A stretch of DNA of 64,000 bases from AV80 sp035536995 (lineage in GTDB: Bacteria > Verrucomicrobiota > Verrucomicrobiia > Chthoniobacterales > UBA10450): assembly GCA_035536995.1 (NCBI GenBank), contig DATLNB010000067.1, positions 48,627-112,626 on the forward strand. Direction: 5' to 3'. Both the position numbers and the translations under genes were made by a program. Below, one piece after another: positions 16,986 through 25,223 of the stretch. The stretch's first letter is position 1. The number at the start of each line of letters is the position of its first letter. The notes under the pieces were generated by a model. The model had not been told where the DNA came from and searched no databases. It saw nothing but the letters and a program-made list of their open reading frames with translations.

Positions 16986-17360
16986 TTACCTGCGGTCGTT
17001 CGACGGCATGAAGCCGCGCAAGAGCGAAACTGCCGCGATCGCGACGTGCAGCCATGTATCCGCGGTGTTGTTGCTGATCAGGCCGAGGAGCATGGTGTGT
17101 TCGCCCGGGTTCATAAACCCGAGGACCGCAACCAGGCCGTAAACGACGCCGAAGATCCGGAAATAATTCCGCGACGCCCCGACGCTGGTCATTCCGCAGA
17201 ACAATGCCGCTACGCCGGAAAGCAGGTGGACCACGTTGTGCGCGGCGTTGACGTGAAAGATGCCGAGCAGCATTTCGTTTTTCGTTACGCCCGGGACGAA
17301 CCCGAGGACGCCTATCACCAGAAACACGACACCAAACAGAACCGCCATTGTCTTAACCAT
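16986..17360 (-). CDS. DUF4383 domain-containing membrane protein
   Basis: A 124-residue protein with four hydrophobic segments. Its layout (VLGFVPGVTKNEMLLGIFHVNAAHNVVHL and NTADTWLHVAIA) is typical of DUF4383. Function unknown. A DoxX-like membrane protein is encoded just upstream on the same strand, separated by a family D repeat. Confidence 0.8.
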   Translation of the reverse strand: MVKTMAVLFGVVFLVIGVLGFVPGVTKNEMLLGIFHVNAAHNVVHLLSGVAALFCGMTSVGASRNYFRIFGVVYGLVAVLGFMNPGEHTMLLGLISNNTADTWLHVAIAAVSLLRGFMPSNDRR

Positions 17361-17420
17361 ATTGCCTCCTGTTGTTTAAGCTCGCCATCACACCGGGCGA
17401 GGCTCTCTAAGTCAAGTCTT

Positions 17421-17540
17421 GAGGGACGGCGCTGTGCGTTCCCAACGACCCGGCTCGCTTCTTCTGGAGGGACGGCCGCTGTGCCGTCCTCGATGATCCA
17501 TCTAGCGCTTCGAAGGACGGGACGGCGCCCGTCCCTCCAG
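17421..17540. repeat. REPIN family D, expanded copy
   Basis: Contains GAGGGACGGCGCTGTGCG, then GGAGGGACGGCCGCTGTGCC, and ends GGCGCCCGTCCCTCC. It looks like one and a half copies placed next to each other. It fills the gap between the DoxX-like and DUF4383 genes. Confidence 0.75.
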
Positions 17541-17541
17541 A

Positions 17542-17955
17542 TCAGAGGGCGAGCAAATAAATTCCCGCCAGCGCCAGGATGAAATAAGGCACCAGGGTCG
17601 CTGCGCCCGCGTAATCCTTGGCCATCCGTTGCCCGAAGAACAACGCCACGATAGCGACAGCCGATCCGATCGCGCCGTAAAACGCCCACGTTGAATCGCG
17701 AAGGAACAAGATCATGACGCATCCAATCAAGCTCAGGGCGCCAGCCGCGATTTCGAGAATGGTGATTATCGTGACCATCATCGGGACCATGCCCGCCAGC
17801 GGGCTCTTCGCGAAATGCCCCTTGAGCCAATCCAGATTCCCGCGCCGATCGACCACCTTATCGATCCCGGACTGCAGGAACAGGATCGCGAGAAACGCCG
17901 AAACGAGCGCCTGCATTCCATGGATCGCTCCGGCCGTGGTGTGAAGATCGCCCAT
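17542..17955 (-). CDS. DoxX-like small membrane protein
   Basis: A 137-residue protein with four hydrophobic helices. The first has FLAILFLQSGIDKVVDRRGNLDWLKGHF, the pattern seen in DoxX-like proteins. ATG 17955 starts the family-like part; the frame extends upstream only through repeat sequence. Function unknown; it may be cotranscribed with the DUF4383 gene. Confidence 0.65.
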   Translation of the reverse strand: MGDLHTTAGAIHGMQALVSAFLAILFLQSGIDKVVDRRGNLDWLKGHFAKSPLAGMVPMMVTIITILEIAAGALSLIGCVMILFLRDSTWAFYGAIGSAVAIVALFFGQRMAKDYAGAATLVPYFILALAGIYLLAL

Positions 17956-18272
17956 CGCTTTCCATTGCTTGGCGATGACCGCACCTCTGGCAAGACAATT
18001 GTAGGGCGTCTGTGCCAGACGCCGCGGAGCACGGCCGTCCCGGCTGTGCGGCAAACAGGCGTCTCGCCTGTTTCTCTTTTCGAATATGTCAGGCGAGACG
18101 CCTGACGTCCGCACAGCCGAGACGGCCGTGCTCCGCGCCGACCGGCACCGACCTATTAATGTCATCCTATGGCAGCGCGACGCGCCTCACATTGGTAGGA
18201 ACGGCGCGCTGCGCGGTCCGCTCCTTTAACCGTCGCGAGATGCGACCGGGCTCCGCGGCACGGCGTCCGTAC
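17956..18272. repeat. gene-free stretch made of REP families C, G and B
   Basis: Starts with a family C half (TTGTAGGGCGTCTGTGCC, 17999-18023). Then comes a family G element to about 18140: AGCACGGCCGTC ... GACGGCCGTGCT outer ends, inner GGCGTCTCGCCTG and CAGGCGAGACGCC. A family B element follows (18192-18275). No gene is seen. Confidence 0.75.
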
Positions 18273-18275
18273 CTA
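18192..18275. repeat. REPIN family B, diverged copy
   Basis: Begins TGGTAGGAACGGCGCGCTGC and ends CGGCGTCCGTACCTA. Read on the minus strand its GTAGG end supplies the TAG stop (18273-18275) of the radical SAM gene. Confidence 0.75.
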
Positions 18276-20129
18276 CGCTGCCGCGTGCTCGCGGGCTTGT
18301 TCGCGCGCCTCGGCGTTTGCTCGCTCGCGGCGTTGCTCCTGCGCGACAAACGCAGGCGCGGACGGCGTTTGGAACATCTCCAGATCGTCCGTGTCGTGGT
18401 CCGTCACCGGAGTCAGGGCAACATCCATATACTTGAACCGCTTCGGATCTTCTTTCAGCCGCGCATACATCCGCCGCAGCCGGCTGTACAACGTCAGGAG
18501 CTTCCAGGTTTTGATCGCGGATTCGATCCAGTACTTCGGATAAAACGTCCAGACCGGCTCGATCGGCAAGCCCGGCCGCCGATCCTTCCGATACTTAAGG
18601 CGAAACACGCCGCTCTCCAGCGGGTGCACACCTTCAATATGAATCGCCGTCATGAACCATGTAATCAGCACGATCGCATTACTTGCGGGGCCCTTCTTGG
18701 CGATAAGCCGGCGCAAGATGGTCTCGACATGATCCATTGTGTAATAAGTCGTCCAGGCTTGTAGATAAGCCTGTTCCCATTCCGCCTTGGACATTTTCGC
18801 GTGGGGCGCGCAGACATGGTTCAGGTCGTATTTGTTTAAGTCCGGATCGATCTGGACACCCGCCTGGACCAGCTTCTGGTGATCTTCGGAACCAGGCAGG
18901 GGAGTAAGGAAAAAGAATTCCAGGATATCGAGCGGAAGCTCTTTCTTCACGATCTCCACGTCGCGCTTGATGGATTCGAGGGTGTCGTTCGGGAAACCCG
19001 TGATATAGCCGCAATAGGTGATGACTCGAGCGGCCTTCCAGGCCAGCAACATTTTGCGATACTCGGTGATCTTGTTCTGGCGCTTGTGGGCCGCGGCCAG
19101 ATTGTCCGGGTTGATGTTCTCCAGCCCGATGAAGACGCGACGCACTCCGGCGCGCGCGCATTTCTCGATAAAATTCGGGAGCTTATGGCAAAGCGTATCG
19201 ACCTGGATGAGGAACCCGATCTTAAGCTTCTCCACTTCGCGCAAGTGGATGATCCGATCGAGAATCGCTTCCCAATCCTTGTTCCTGGCGAAATTATCGT
19301 CCGTGATGAAGAAGCTGCGCAGGCCCTGGGCAACGTTCTCGCGAATGATCCGCTCAACGTCGTCCGGTGTCCGGCGCCGGGACTTCCGGCCCTGGACATT
19401 GATGATCGTGCAGAACGAACATTGAAACGGGCAACCGCGGCCGGCGTCAAAGCTGGTCACGTGACCGGCAGTGCGCTGGGCCCGGACTGAAGTGATAAGC
19501 GGAATCGGCATTCCATCGATGCCCGGCAGGTCCGCCATGAAATTGTAAAGCGGCTTGAGCTTGTTGGCATGCGCGTCCTGTAAAACCATCTCGAGCCGGC
19601 CTTCCGCCTCGCCTGCGAAAAGCGAGATGCCCATCGCCTTCGCGCGATGAATATCGGGATCGTTGCCACCCAGCATGCTCATTGTTCCCGAGACGTGGAA
19701 CCCGCCGACGGCCACCTTGATCCCGCGCTCCAGTAACGGTTTCGCCAGGTCGAGTGTGTGCGGAAATTGGTTTGATTGGACACCGACGAACATGACCATG
19801 CCGTCGTCGGCAGCTTCGATCATTCGCGCGATCTTCTTCGGGTGCATCCGGGTGTTCGTCTCGTCGAATGGATGGATCTCGATCGCCACGTCGTCGCCGA
19901 GGACGCGCCGATTCGCGCAATCCAAGGCGAGCCCATAAACGGCCGCCAGCGAGTTGGACGGTATCGTTGAACGGAACCACTGGATGACGTAGCCGTCGTC
20001 GTCGTAATGCGACGGCTTAAGGAGGATCAGACAAAACCGTTTCGTTGCGGTCGGGATCGTTCCTGTAGCCGGGATCGTCGATCCCGGCAGGGCGGTAGCA
20101 GTATTTGTTGTTAGGGAAGGGGATTCCAT
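18273..20129 (-). CDS. B12-binding radical SAM protein
   Basis: A 618-residue protein: a cobalamin-binding-like Rossmann region at about residues 40-190, then a radical SAM domain whose [4Fe-4S] motif C-x3-C-x2-C is GRGCPFQCSFC (about residues 231-240). Further radical SAM landmarks are FFITDDNFARN, FIGLENIN and ITGFPNDT. It ends with a ~150-residue tail rich in Arg/Ala. The reaction is not predictable; such proteins include methyltransferases and cyclases acting on unactivated carbons. The only usable start (ATG 20129) lies upstream of a REP hairpin that is translated as part of residues ~13-22. The stop is also repeat-derived. Confidence 0.82.
   Translation of the reverse strand: MESPSLTTNTATALPGSTIPATGTIPTATKRFCLILLKPSHYDDDGYVIQWFRSTIPSNSLAAVYGLALDCANRRVLGDDVAIEIHPFDETNTRMHPKKIARMIEAADDGMVMFVGVQSNQFPHTLDLAKPLLERGIKVAVGGFHVSGTMSMLGGNDPDIHRAKAMGISLFAGEAEGRLEMVLQDAHANKLKPLYNFMADLPGIDGMPIPLITSVRAQRTAGHVTSFDAGRGCPFQCSFCTIINVQGRKSRRRTPDDVERIIRENVAQGLRSFFITDDNFARNKDWEAILDRIIHLREVEKLKIGFLIQVDTLCHKLPNFIEKCARAGVRRVFIGLENINPDNLAAAHKRQNKITEYRKMLLAWKAARVITYCGYITGFPNDTLESIKRDVEIVKKELPLDILEFFFLTPLPGSEDHQKLVQAGVQIDPDLNKYDLNHVCAPHAKMSKAEWEQAYLQAWTTYYTMDHVETILRRLIAKKGPASNAIVLITWFMTAIHIEGVHPLESGVFRLKYRKDRRPGLPIEPVWTFYPKYWIESAIKTWKLLTLYSRLRRMYARLKEDPKRFKYMDVALTPVTDHDTDDLEMFQTPSAPAFVAQEQRRERANAEAREQAREHAAA
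20064..20089. repeat. REP hairpin family I inside the radical SAM coding region
   Basis: GTAGCCGGGATC-GTC-GATCCCGGC, a near-perfect palindrome, lies in the 5' coding part of the radical SAM gene (reading LPGSTIPATG in frame). No other in-frame ATG, GTG or TTG exists between it and the start of the conserved domain. Confidence 0.75.
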
Positions 20130-20536
20130 CGTCGGTCTGTCCGAAGCCGCAACCATACATAACATACCCCGATCGGACAGGGAAAAGTGCCGGAGGACGG
20201 CCGTCCCGGCTGTGCGGCAGACAGGCGTCTCGCCTGTTTTTTCTTCCCGGGCATGTCAGGCGAGGACGCCCGACCTCCGCACAGCCGAGACGGCCGTGCT
20301 CCGCCCCCAAGGAGTGGCGATTTCCAAACCGCCGAAGAGGGCGATTAGGAAATCGCCCCCTCCTTGCTCGCGGCGACTACAGCCAGGCGGCCGCGTGTTC
20401 CGGGATCATCCTGCCCATCCCTCGTACCCAAATCCGTTACCGGAATAATGCGGACGGGGGAATCAGGCTTAAGACGGCTCCGTGGCACGACGTATTTCCG
20501 CGCGGTAAAGCACCGTCTCTGCTATGTTGCGGCCGG
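20130..20536. other. divergent intergenic region with REP families G and F
   Basis: Between the divergent radical SAM and hflX genes. Family G occupies 20191-20305 (GGACGGCCGTCCCGGCTG ... GAGACGGCCGTGCTCC). Family F occupies 20308-20366 (CCAAGGAGTGGCGATTTCC ... GGAAATCGCCCCCTCC). The remaining 170 nt before hflX would hold its promoter; no convincing -35/-10 pair was identified. Confidence 0.65.
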
Positions 20537-21850
20537 ATGTTTGAGATCAAGGCGAAGGATAAAATGGTTGAGCGCGCGCTGCTCGTAGGCGCTTACACCG
20601 ATACCAGTAAGAAGACCGAGGCGGAGAGCTTGCTGGGCGAACTGGAAGAGCTGGTCGATACCCTGGGCATTCCGGTGGTTGAGCGAACACTGGTGTTTCA
20701 TCGCGAACAGCATGCCCGTTATCTCATCGGATCGGGGAAGGCCCAGGAGATCGTCGATCTGGCAAAGAAACACGAGTGCGACGTTCTTGTTTTTGACAAT
20801 GAGTTGAGCCCTTCGCAGCAGCGGAACTGGGAAGAGCTCGCCGGGATCACGGTCGCGGATCGGCAGGAGATCATTCTTGATATCTTTGGCGCTCGCGCAC
20901 AAACCCGCGAAGCCCGAATCCAGGTGGACCTGGCTCGGATGGCATACTCGCTGCCGCGGCTCACCCGTGCCTGGAGTCACCTAGGCCAACAGGGCGGCGG
21001 GATCGGGGCAAAAGGCGAAGGCGAAAGCCAGCTGGAACAGGACAAACGCAAGATCCGCCTCCAGATCGACCGGCTGAAGCGCGAACTGGAAACCGTCCGC
21101 AAATCGCGCGCGACGCAAAGGAAGGACCGGAAGCGCGCACCGGTTCCGAACGCGGCGATCGTCGGTTACACCAACGTCGGCAAATCGTCGCTCCTGCGCC
21201 GGCTAACTGGCGCCGAAGTCCTGGTTGAGAACAAGCTCTTCGCCACCCTCGATACAACGACACGCAAGATCGCGCTGCCTAACAAGCAACCACTTCTGCT
21301 TACCGACACCGTCGGCTTTGTCCGGAAACTGCCGCACCAGCTGGTCGAGGCATTCAATGCCACGCTCGAGGAAGCCGCGCTTTCCGATTTCCTTATCCAC
21401 GTCCTGGACGCTTCGCTCCCGGAAGTAATTGAGTTCTATAACACTACCATGAAGGTCCTGACGGATCTTGGCGCGGATACCAAACAGATGCTGGTGGTCT
21501 TTAACAAGATGGATAAGGTCAGCGATCCTTTTGCCCTGTCTGCGTTACGCAGGCATTTCCCAGACGCGGTCTCTGTCTCAGCTACAACCGGAGAGGGGAT
21601 GGACGAGCTGATTGAGCGCATTTCCGAATTCGTCGCAAGAGGCACCATGACGGTCGATTTGCGCCTGCCCTCCGAGCGGGCCGATTTAGTGGCGCGACTG
21701 CACCGCGAAGGCTCGGTGAGGGAGCTTGGTTATGAGGAAGGCTTTACCCGAGTGGCTGCAGCGATCCCAACTCGGAGCCTTGAAGTCTTCGCGCCTTTCC
21801 TTGCCGTTTCGGACGCGTCGCTCGTCGATGAGACGGTAGCGGTTGAGTAA
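20537..21850 (+). CDS. hflX: GTPase HflX
   Basis: A 437-residue ribosome-associated GTPase that splits stalled or heat-damaged ribosomes. The N-terminal HflX domain carries FHREQHARYLIGSGK and FDNELSPSQQRNWEE. A glycine-rich linker (QQGGGIGAKGEGESQLE) and a coiled helix lead to the G domain: G1 VGYTNVGKSSLL (about 209-220), G3 DTVGF, and G4 NKMD near residue 325. ATG 20537 starts the family-like part. The last ~50 nt, including the stop, are partly duplicated downstream in a tandem array. Confidence 0.93.
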   Translation: MFEIKAKDKMVERALLVGAYTDTSKKTEAESLLGELEELVDTLGIPVVERTLVFHREQHARYLIGSGKAQEIVDLAKKHECDVLVFDNELSPSQQRNWEELAGITVADRQEIILDIFGARAQTREARIQVDLARMAYSLPRLTRAWSHLGQQGGGIGAKGEGESQLEQDKRKIRLQIDRLKRELETVRKSRATQRKDRKRAPVPNAAIVGYTNVGKSSLLRRLTGAEVLVENKLFATLDTTTRKIALPNKQPLLLTDTVGFVRKLPHQLVEAFNATLEEAALSDFLIHVLDASLPEVIEFYNTTMKVLTDLGADTKQMLVVFNKMDKVSDPFALSALRRHFPDAVSVSATTGEGMDELIERISEFVARGTMTVDLRLPSERADLVARLHREGSVRELGYEEGFTRVAAAIPTRSLEVFAPFLAVSDASLVDETVAVE

Positions 21851-22705
21851 CGTACGGTCCGGCACCGCTGTAGTTCGCGCGGATTTCTCGCCACGGACGA
21901 ACACGGATTTCCACGGATCATTCCACGGTCCTACTTCTGAATCCGTGCGTATCCGTGGCCCATTCCTGAAGTCCCGGCGGATTAACCGCCTTGCTGTTCC
22001 GGACGCGTCGCTCATCCATGAGACGGTAGCGATGAGTAACGTACGGTGCGGCACCGCTGAAGTTCTCCCGGCATTTCTTGCCACGGATGAACACGGATTT
22101 CCACGGATTATTCCAGGGTCCTACTTCTGAATCCGTGTGTATCCGTGTTTATCCGTGGCCAAGTCGCGATTAACCGTCGATGGTTAGCTCTCGCAAATTC
22201 GCGTTCGTTCGCGTCCATTCGCGGGCAGATTGCTTCTCCCCCGTCCTACCAACGTACGCTCGGGCACCGCTGTAGTTCGCGCGGATTTCTTGCCACGGAT
22301 AAACACGGATTTCCACGGATCATTCCACGGTCCTGCTTCTGAATCCGTGCGTATCCGTGTTTATCCGTGGCCAATTCCCGATTAACCGCCGATGGTTAGC
22401 TCTCGCAAATTCCCGTCCATTCGCGGGCACATTGCTTGTCCCCGTCCTACCATTTGTGGATTGGGAATCCCTCATGGATGAGACGGTAGCGGTTGAGTAA
22501 CGCACGCTCCGGCACCGCTGTAGTTCGCGCGGATTTCTTGCCACGGATGAACACGGATTTCCACGGATCATTCCACGGTCGTACTTCTGAATCCGTGCGT
22601 ATCCGTGTTTATGCGTGGCCAATTCCCGATTAACGGCCGATGGTTAGCTCTCGCGAATTCGCGTTCGTTACCGTCCATTCACGGGCAGATTGCTTGTCCC
22701 CCGTC
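21851..22705. repeat. tandem duplication of the hflX downstream region
   Basis: Three to four degenerate units. Each contains a long palindrome: TTGCCACGGATGAACACGG ... GTGTTTATCCGTGGCC, with centres near 21925, 22115, 22325 and 22575. Unit starts at about 21987 and 22470 repeat the end of hflX (ATGAGACGGTAGCGG, TGAGTAACG). Units close with a segment GCTCTCGCAAATTCGCG ... CCCGTCCTACC that reaches the 3' end of the minus-strand gene at 22706. This suggests the whole intergenic region was copied. There is no CRISPR-like regular spacing and no gene. Confidence 0.82.
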
Positions 22706-23335
22706 CTACCATTTCTCGATCGCGAATTTAACGCTGGATTTTAAAACCCGCGCCCTACCGGTTTTGTCAAAACCGAGCACAACGGTGCGGGTCGCTTTGA
22801 TGGAACCGTAGCCGCCGTCCTCCTGGGTCTCGACATCGACCACGAGGGAGCCGTCTTTTTGCCATCGCCTGGCCGTCTGCGAATTGATCTGAGTCGTCTT
22901 TGCGAATGTCTTCCCTTGCTTTGCCTTGTCCGGGATCTCCACTTCGAGGTCCGGCAATTTTACAGCCCGAAACTCGGTGCCTTTTTGGAGAAAGACCAGA
23001 AGAGTGCTTCCGCGCTTCGTAAACGTTGCGGTCACTGCAAACGCCTTCGAGTCCGGCTTCCACAACACCTCCATTTCGAAGCGGGCGCTGGGTCCCAGGT
23101 CGGGATCGGATTCGGCCACTTTGAGCAGGACCTTGCCGGAGGCCGGATCGATCAGGCTCAGGACTTCAATCTCGTCGTCAGTTTCCTCTTTGGGCTCGGC
23201 TTTCTCGTAACGGAAAGCGAATTTTCCGTCAGGGGAGGGGAACTTGTTTTCTGAGTCATGCTCGTCTTCCCCGCGGAGCGGATGAATGAGCGCGGTGATG
23301 GCTGCCAACGCGAGAAAGGTTCTGTGTAGTCGCAT
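22706..23335 (-). CDS. secreted hypothetical protein
   Basis: A 209-residue protein with a signal peptide (MRLHRTFLALAAITALIHP). The mature part is beta-rich and starts with FPSPDGKFAFRYEK, reminiscent of a single beta-propeller blade; a full propeller is not present. No known family was recognised. Its TAG stop lies in the CCTACC end of the tandem repeat region shared with hflX. It is divergent from the GYF/RDD protein gene. Confidence 0.6.
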   Translation of the reverse strand: MRLHRTFLALAAITALIHPLRGEDEHDSENKFPSPDGKFAFRYEKAEPKEETDDEIEVLSLIDPASGKVLLKVAESDPDLGPSARFEMEVLWKPDSKAFAVTATFTKRGSTLLVFLQKGTEFRAVKLPDLEVEIPDKAKQGKTFAKTTQINSQTARRWQKDGSLVVDVETQEDGGYGSIKATRTVVLGFDKTGRARVLKSSVKFAIEKW

Positions 23336-23454
23336 GATCTCCCAGACTGACACGGCCATGGCGGTTAAGTCACGCCGAAGTCGAAAAGGAACAAGGGCAA
23401 ACGGAAGCGTTTACATCCGCGCTGCACGTTGTTAAAACCCGGTTCCCTCAACTT

Positions 23455-24102
23455 ATGCAAATTATTATCGCGAAAGACGGCGAGCAGTTGGGCCCCTACG
23501 ACGAGACCCAGCTAAAGGAAATGGTGGAGGCAGGTACCATCGCGCTGACGGACCTCGCCTGGCGCGACGGCCTAACGGATTGGATCCCAGTGGCGACCAT
23601 CATTGCACCGCTCGAGGCTAGGACTGATTCGCCGCCGGTGGTTTCAACGCAAATCAGCCCGCCCCGGCTGGATGAGAACCTCGCCGGGCGAGGCGCACGC
23701 CTGGGTGCTGTCCTGTTGGATTTGCTCGCTCTGGCCGTGTGTCTTCTCCCCGGGCTCGTGGTGATCTGGTCTGACGGAAACGATGAGACGACCGTGACCG
23801 CTGGGGTTGTCGTTTGCGCGATCGGCTTCATCGCGCTGGCTGCCCTTCAGCTCGTCTGGCTGACAAGCCGGGGGCAGACCATCGGGAAGAGGGTTCTCGG
23901 TATCCGGATCGTGAAATATGCCGATGATTCACTGCCCGGGTTCCTCCACGCCGTTGTCTATCGTGCGATTCTGCCGGGCATGATCTCGAACATTCCACTG
24001 GTCGGCCCAGTCTTCGGCCTGGTCGATATCTGTTTCATCTTTTCCGAGGAACGCCGATGCCTGCACGATTTGTTTGCGAGCACCAAGGTTATTAACGCCT
24101 GA
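23455..24102 (+). CDS. GYF_2-RDD family membrane protein
   Basis: A 215-residue protein with two parts. An N-terminal GYF_2-like domain (IIIAKDGEQLGPYDETQLK ... DLAWRDGLTDWIPV) binds peptides in related proteins. The C-terminal RDD membrane domain has three hydrophobic segments and the motifs GARLGAVLLDLLAL, SRGQTIGKRVLGIRI and RRCLHDLFA. RDD proteins are linked to transport or membrane stress, but the role here is unknown. The following gene is 113 nt downstream in the same direction. Confidence 0.8.
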   Translation: MQIIIAKDGEQLGPYDETQLKEMVEAGTIALTDLAWRDGLTDWIPVATIIAPLEARTDSPPVVSTQISPPRLDENLAGRGARLGAVLLDLLALAVCLLPGLVVIWSDGNDETTVTAGVVVCAIGFIALAALQLVWLTSRGQTIGKRVLGIRIVKYADDSLPGFLHAVVYRAILPGMISNIPLVGPVFGLVDICFIFSEERRCLHDLFASTKVINA

Positions 24103-24215
24103 GCCGACCAGGCCGTCGGGTTGCCGCGACCGCGTTGAATCCGACTCCGTCACGAGAACTGGGGAAGTGCGGGCAAGACTTGTAACGAGCTTCGCGTTTC
24201 GTTAGGCATCGGCTT

Positions 24216-24782
24216 ATGCGATATCACATCAAGACGCCCGGCGCTTTCTTGTGGAAACCTCTCGTTACTGATTCGCTGGCTGCGGAACGGGAGCAGGGGC
24301 GAGTGAAGGGTGATTGGAAAATCCGGAACGACAACGATTCCACCGACTACACGGTCGACGAGCTGTGCCAATTAGAGGCCGAGAGGAAAACCGCGGCTCC
24401 GTCCGCGGCGGCCGCGGTCCCGTCACCAGACGCCGGCTCCAAGGTTGATTTCACCGACAATACCCCGCTTCCTCGTGGTGCGAAGGGGTTCTTTTTCCTC
24501 GCGATTTATCTTATCCTGACCTTTCTGTATCGAGTGCTTGTCACGGCGCACGAGTACGATTCGGTCGCCGTCGTCTATATGAGTATCGGGTTGGACCTGG
24601 CAATGATCGCCGGTCTGATTCTCGGAAAGATTGCGATTTCGAGGCAGATCACTGCGCATCAGCGCAGGGGCCTGGTCACAATTGTCTTCGTGGTCGCCCT
24701 TCTTGCCGGTGTGGGCTTACTCGGCCTCCGGATAACAAGCGACGCCGGTTGGTGGACCGGACATTTGCGCTACGAATTTTGA
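24216..24782 (+). CDS. membrane protein of unknown function
   Basis: A 188-residue protein. The first ~65 residues form a soluble domain (DWKIRNDNDSTDYTVDELCQ) that vaguely recalls a GYF-like domain, as in its neighbour, but this is not secure. A polar linker rich in Ala and Pro follows, then three hydrophobic helices. No family was recognised. The arrangement of a small soluble domain followed by membrane helices repeats that of the upstream GYF-RDD gene. Confidence 0.55.
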   Translation: MRYHIKTPGAFLWKPLVTDSLAAEREQGRVKGDWKIRNDNDSTDYTVDELCQLEAERKTAAPSAAAAVPSPDAGSKVDFTDNTPLPRGAKGFFFLAIYLILTFLYRVLVTAHEYDSVAVVYMSIGLDLAMIAGLILGKIAISRQITAHQRRGLVTIVFVVALLAGVGLLGLRITSDAGWWTGHLRYEF

Positions 24783-25223
24783 TGCGTCGTTAGAGTTGGC
24801 GCACCGAGGCGTGGCAAGCATGGTCACCTTGCGCGCGTTTGCAACTGCGGCCGAAGCGGGCCTGGCAAAGTCAAGGAAGCTGCGCGGAGCCTTGCGAACG
24901 TGCCCAACGGCTCCAACGCGCCTATGTCCTCACTTACAGGAGACTGCCCGCGAATGACGCGAATGACGCGAAATCGGAATGGGGAAAGGACGGGCCAAGG
25001 GGAGTCTCCGACCCTTCCGTGGGGTTGGGGCGGTGGTAGAAACGTGACGGTCGATAGGGCGATAAATGGCGCTTGACGGAGTTTTCGTTCGTAAGGGCCC
25101 TTCTCCTCAATTCGCGTCCATTTGCGTGATTGGCGGGCAGACCAACTGAAAAGGCTTTGCTTGCTCGTGCGGCGTTGATTTAGTCGCGGAGCCTCCGGCT
25201 GAAGCCCGCAGACTCGCATATCC
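24783..25223. other. gene-free stretch with one long inverted repeat
   Basis: The only structure seen is family L at 24944-25140: outer ends CTGCCCGCGAATGACGCG and CGTGATTGGCGGGCAG with TTCGCGTCC before it. Related words (CCATTCGCGGGCAG) occur in the array after hflX. Otherwise nothing is recognisable. Confidence 0.55.

Noticed and set aside
22145..22622. Short open frames within the tandem repeats after hflX
   Set aside because: They are made of the repeat sequence itself and recur in each unit; no start signals or protein-like composition.
21851..22705. Possible CRISPR array after hflX
   Set aside because: Units are long (about 170-250 nt), irregular, contain a palindrome and copies of flanking coding sequence, and there are no short unique spacers or cas genes.
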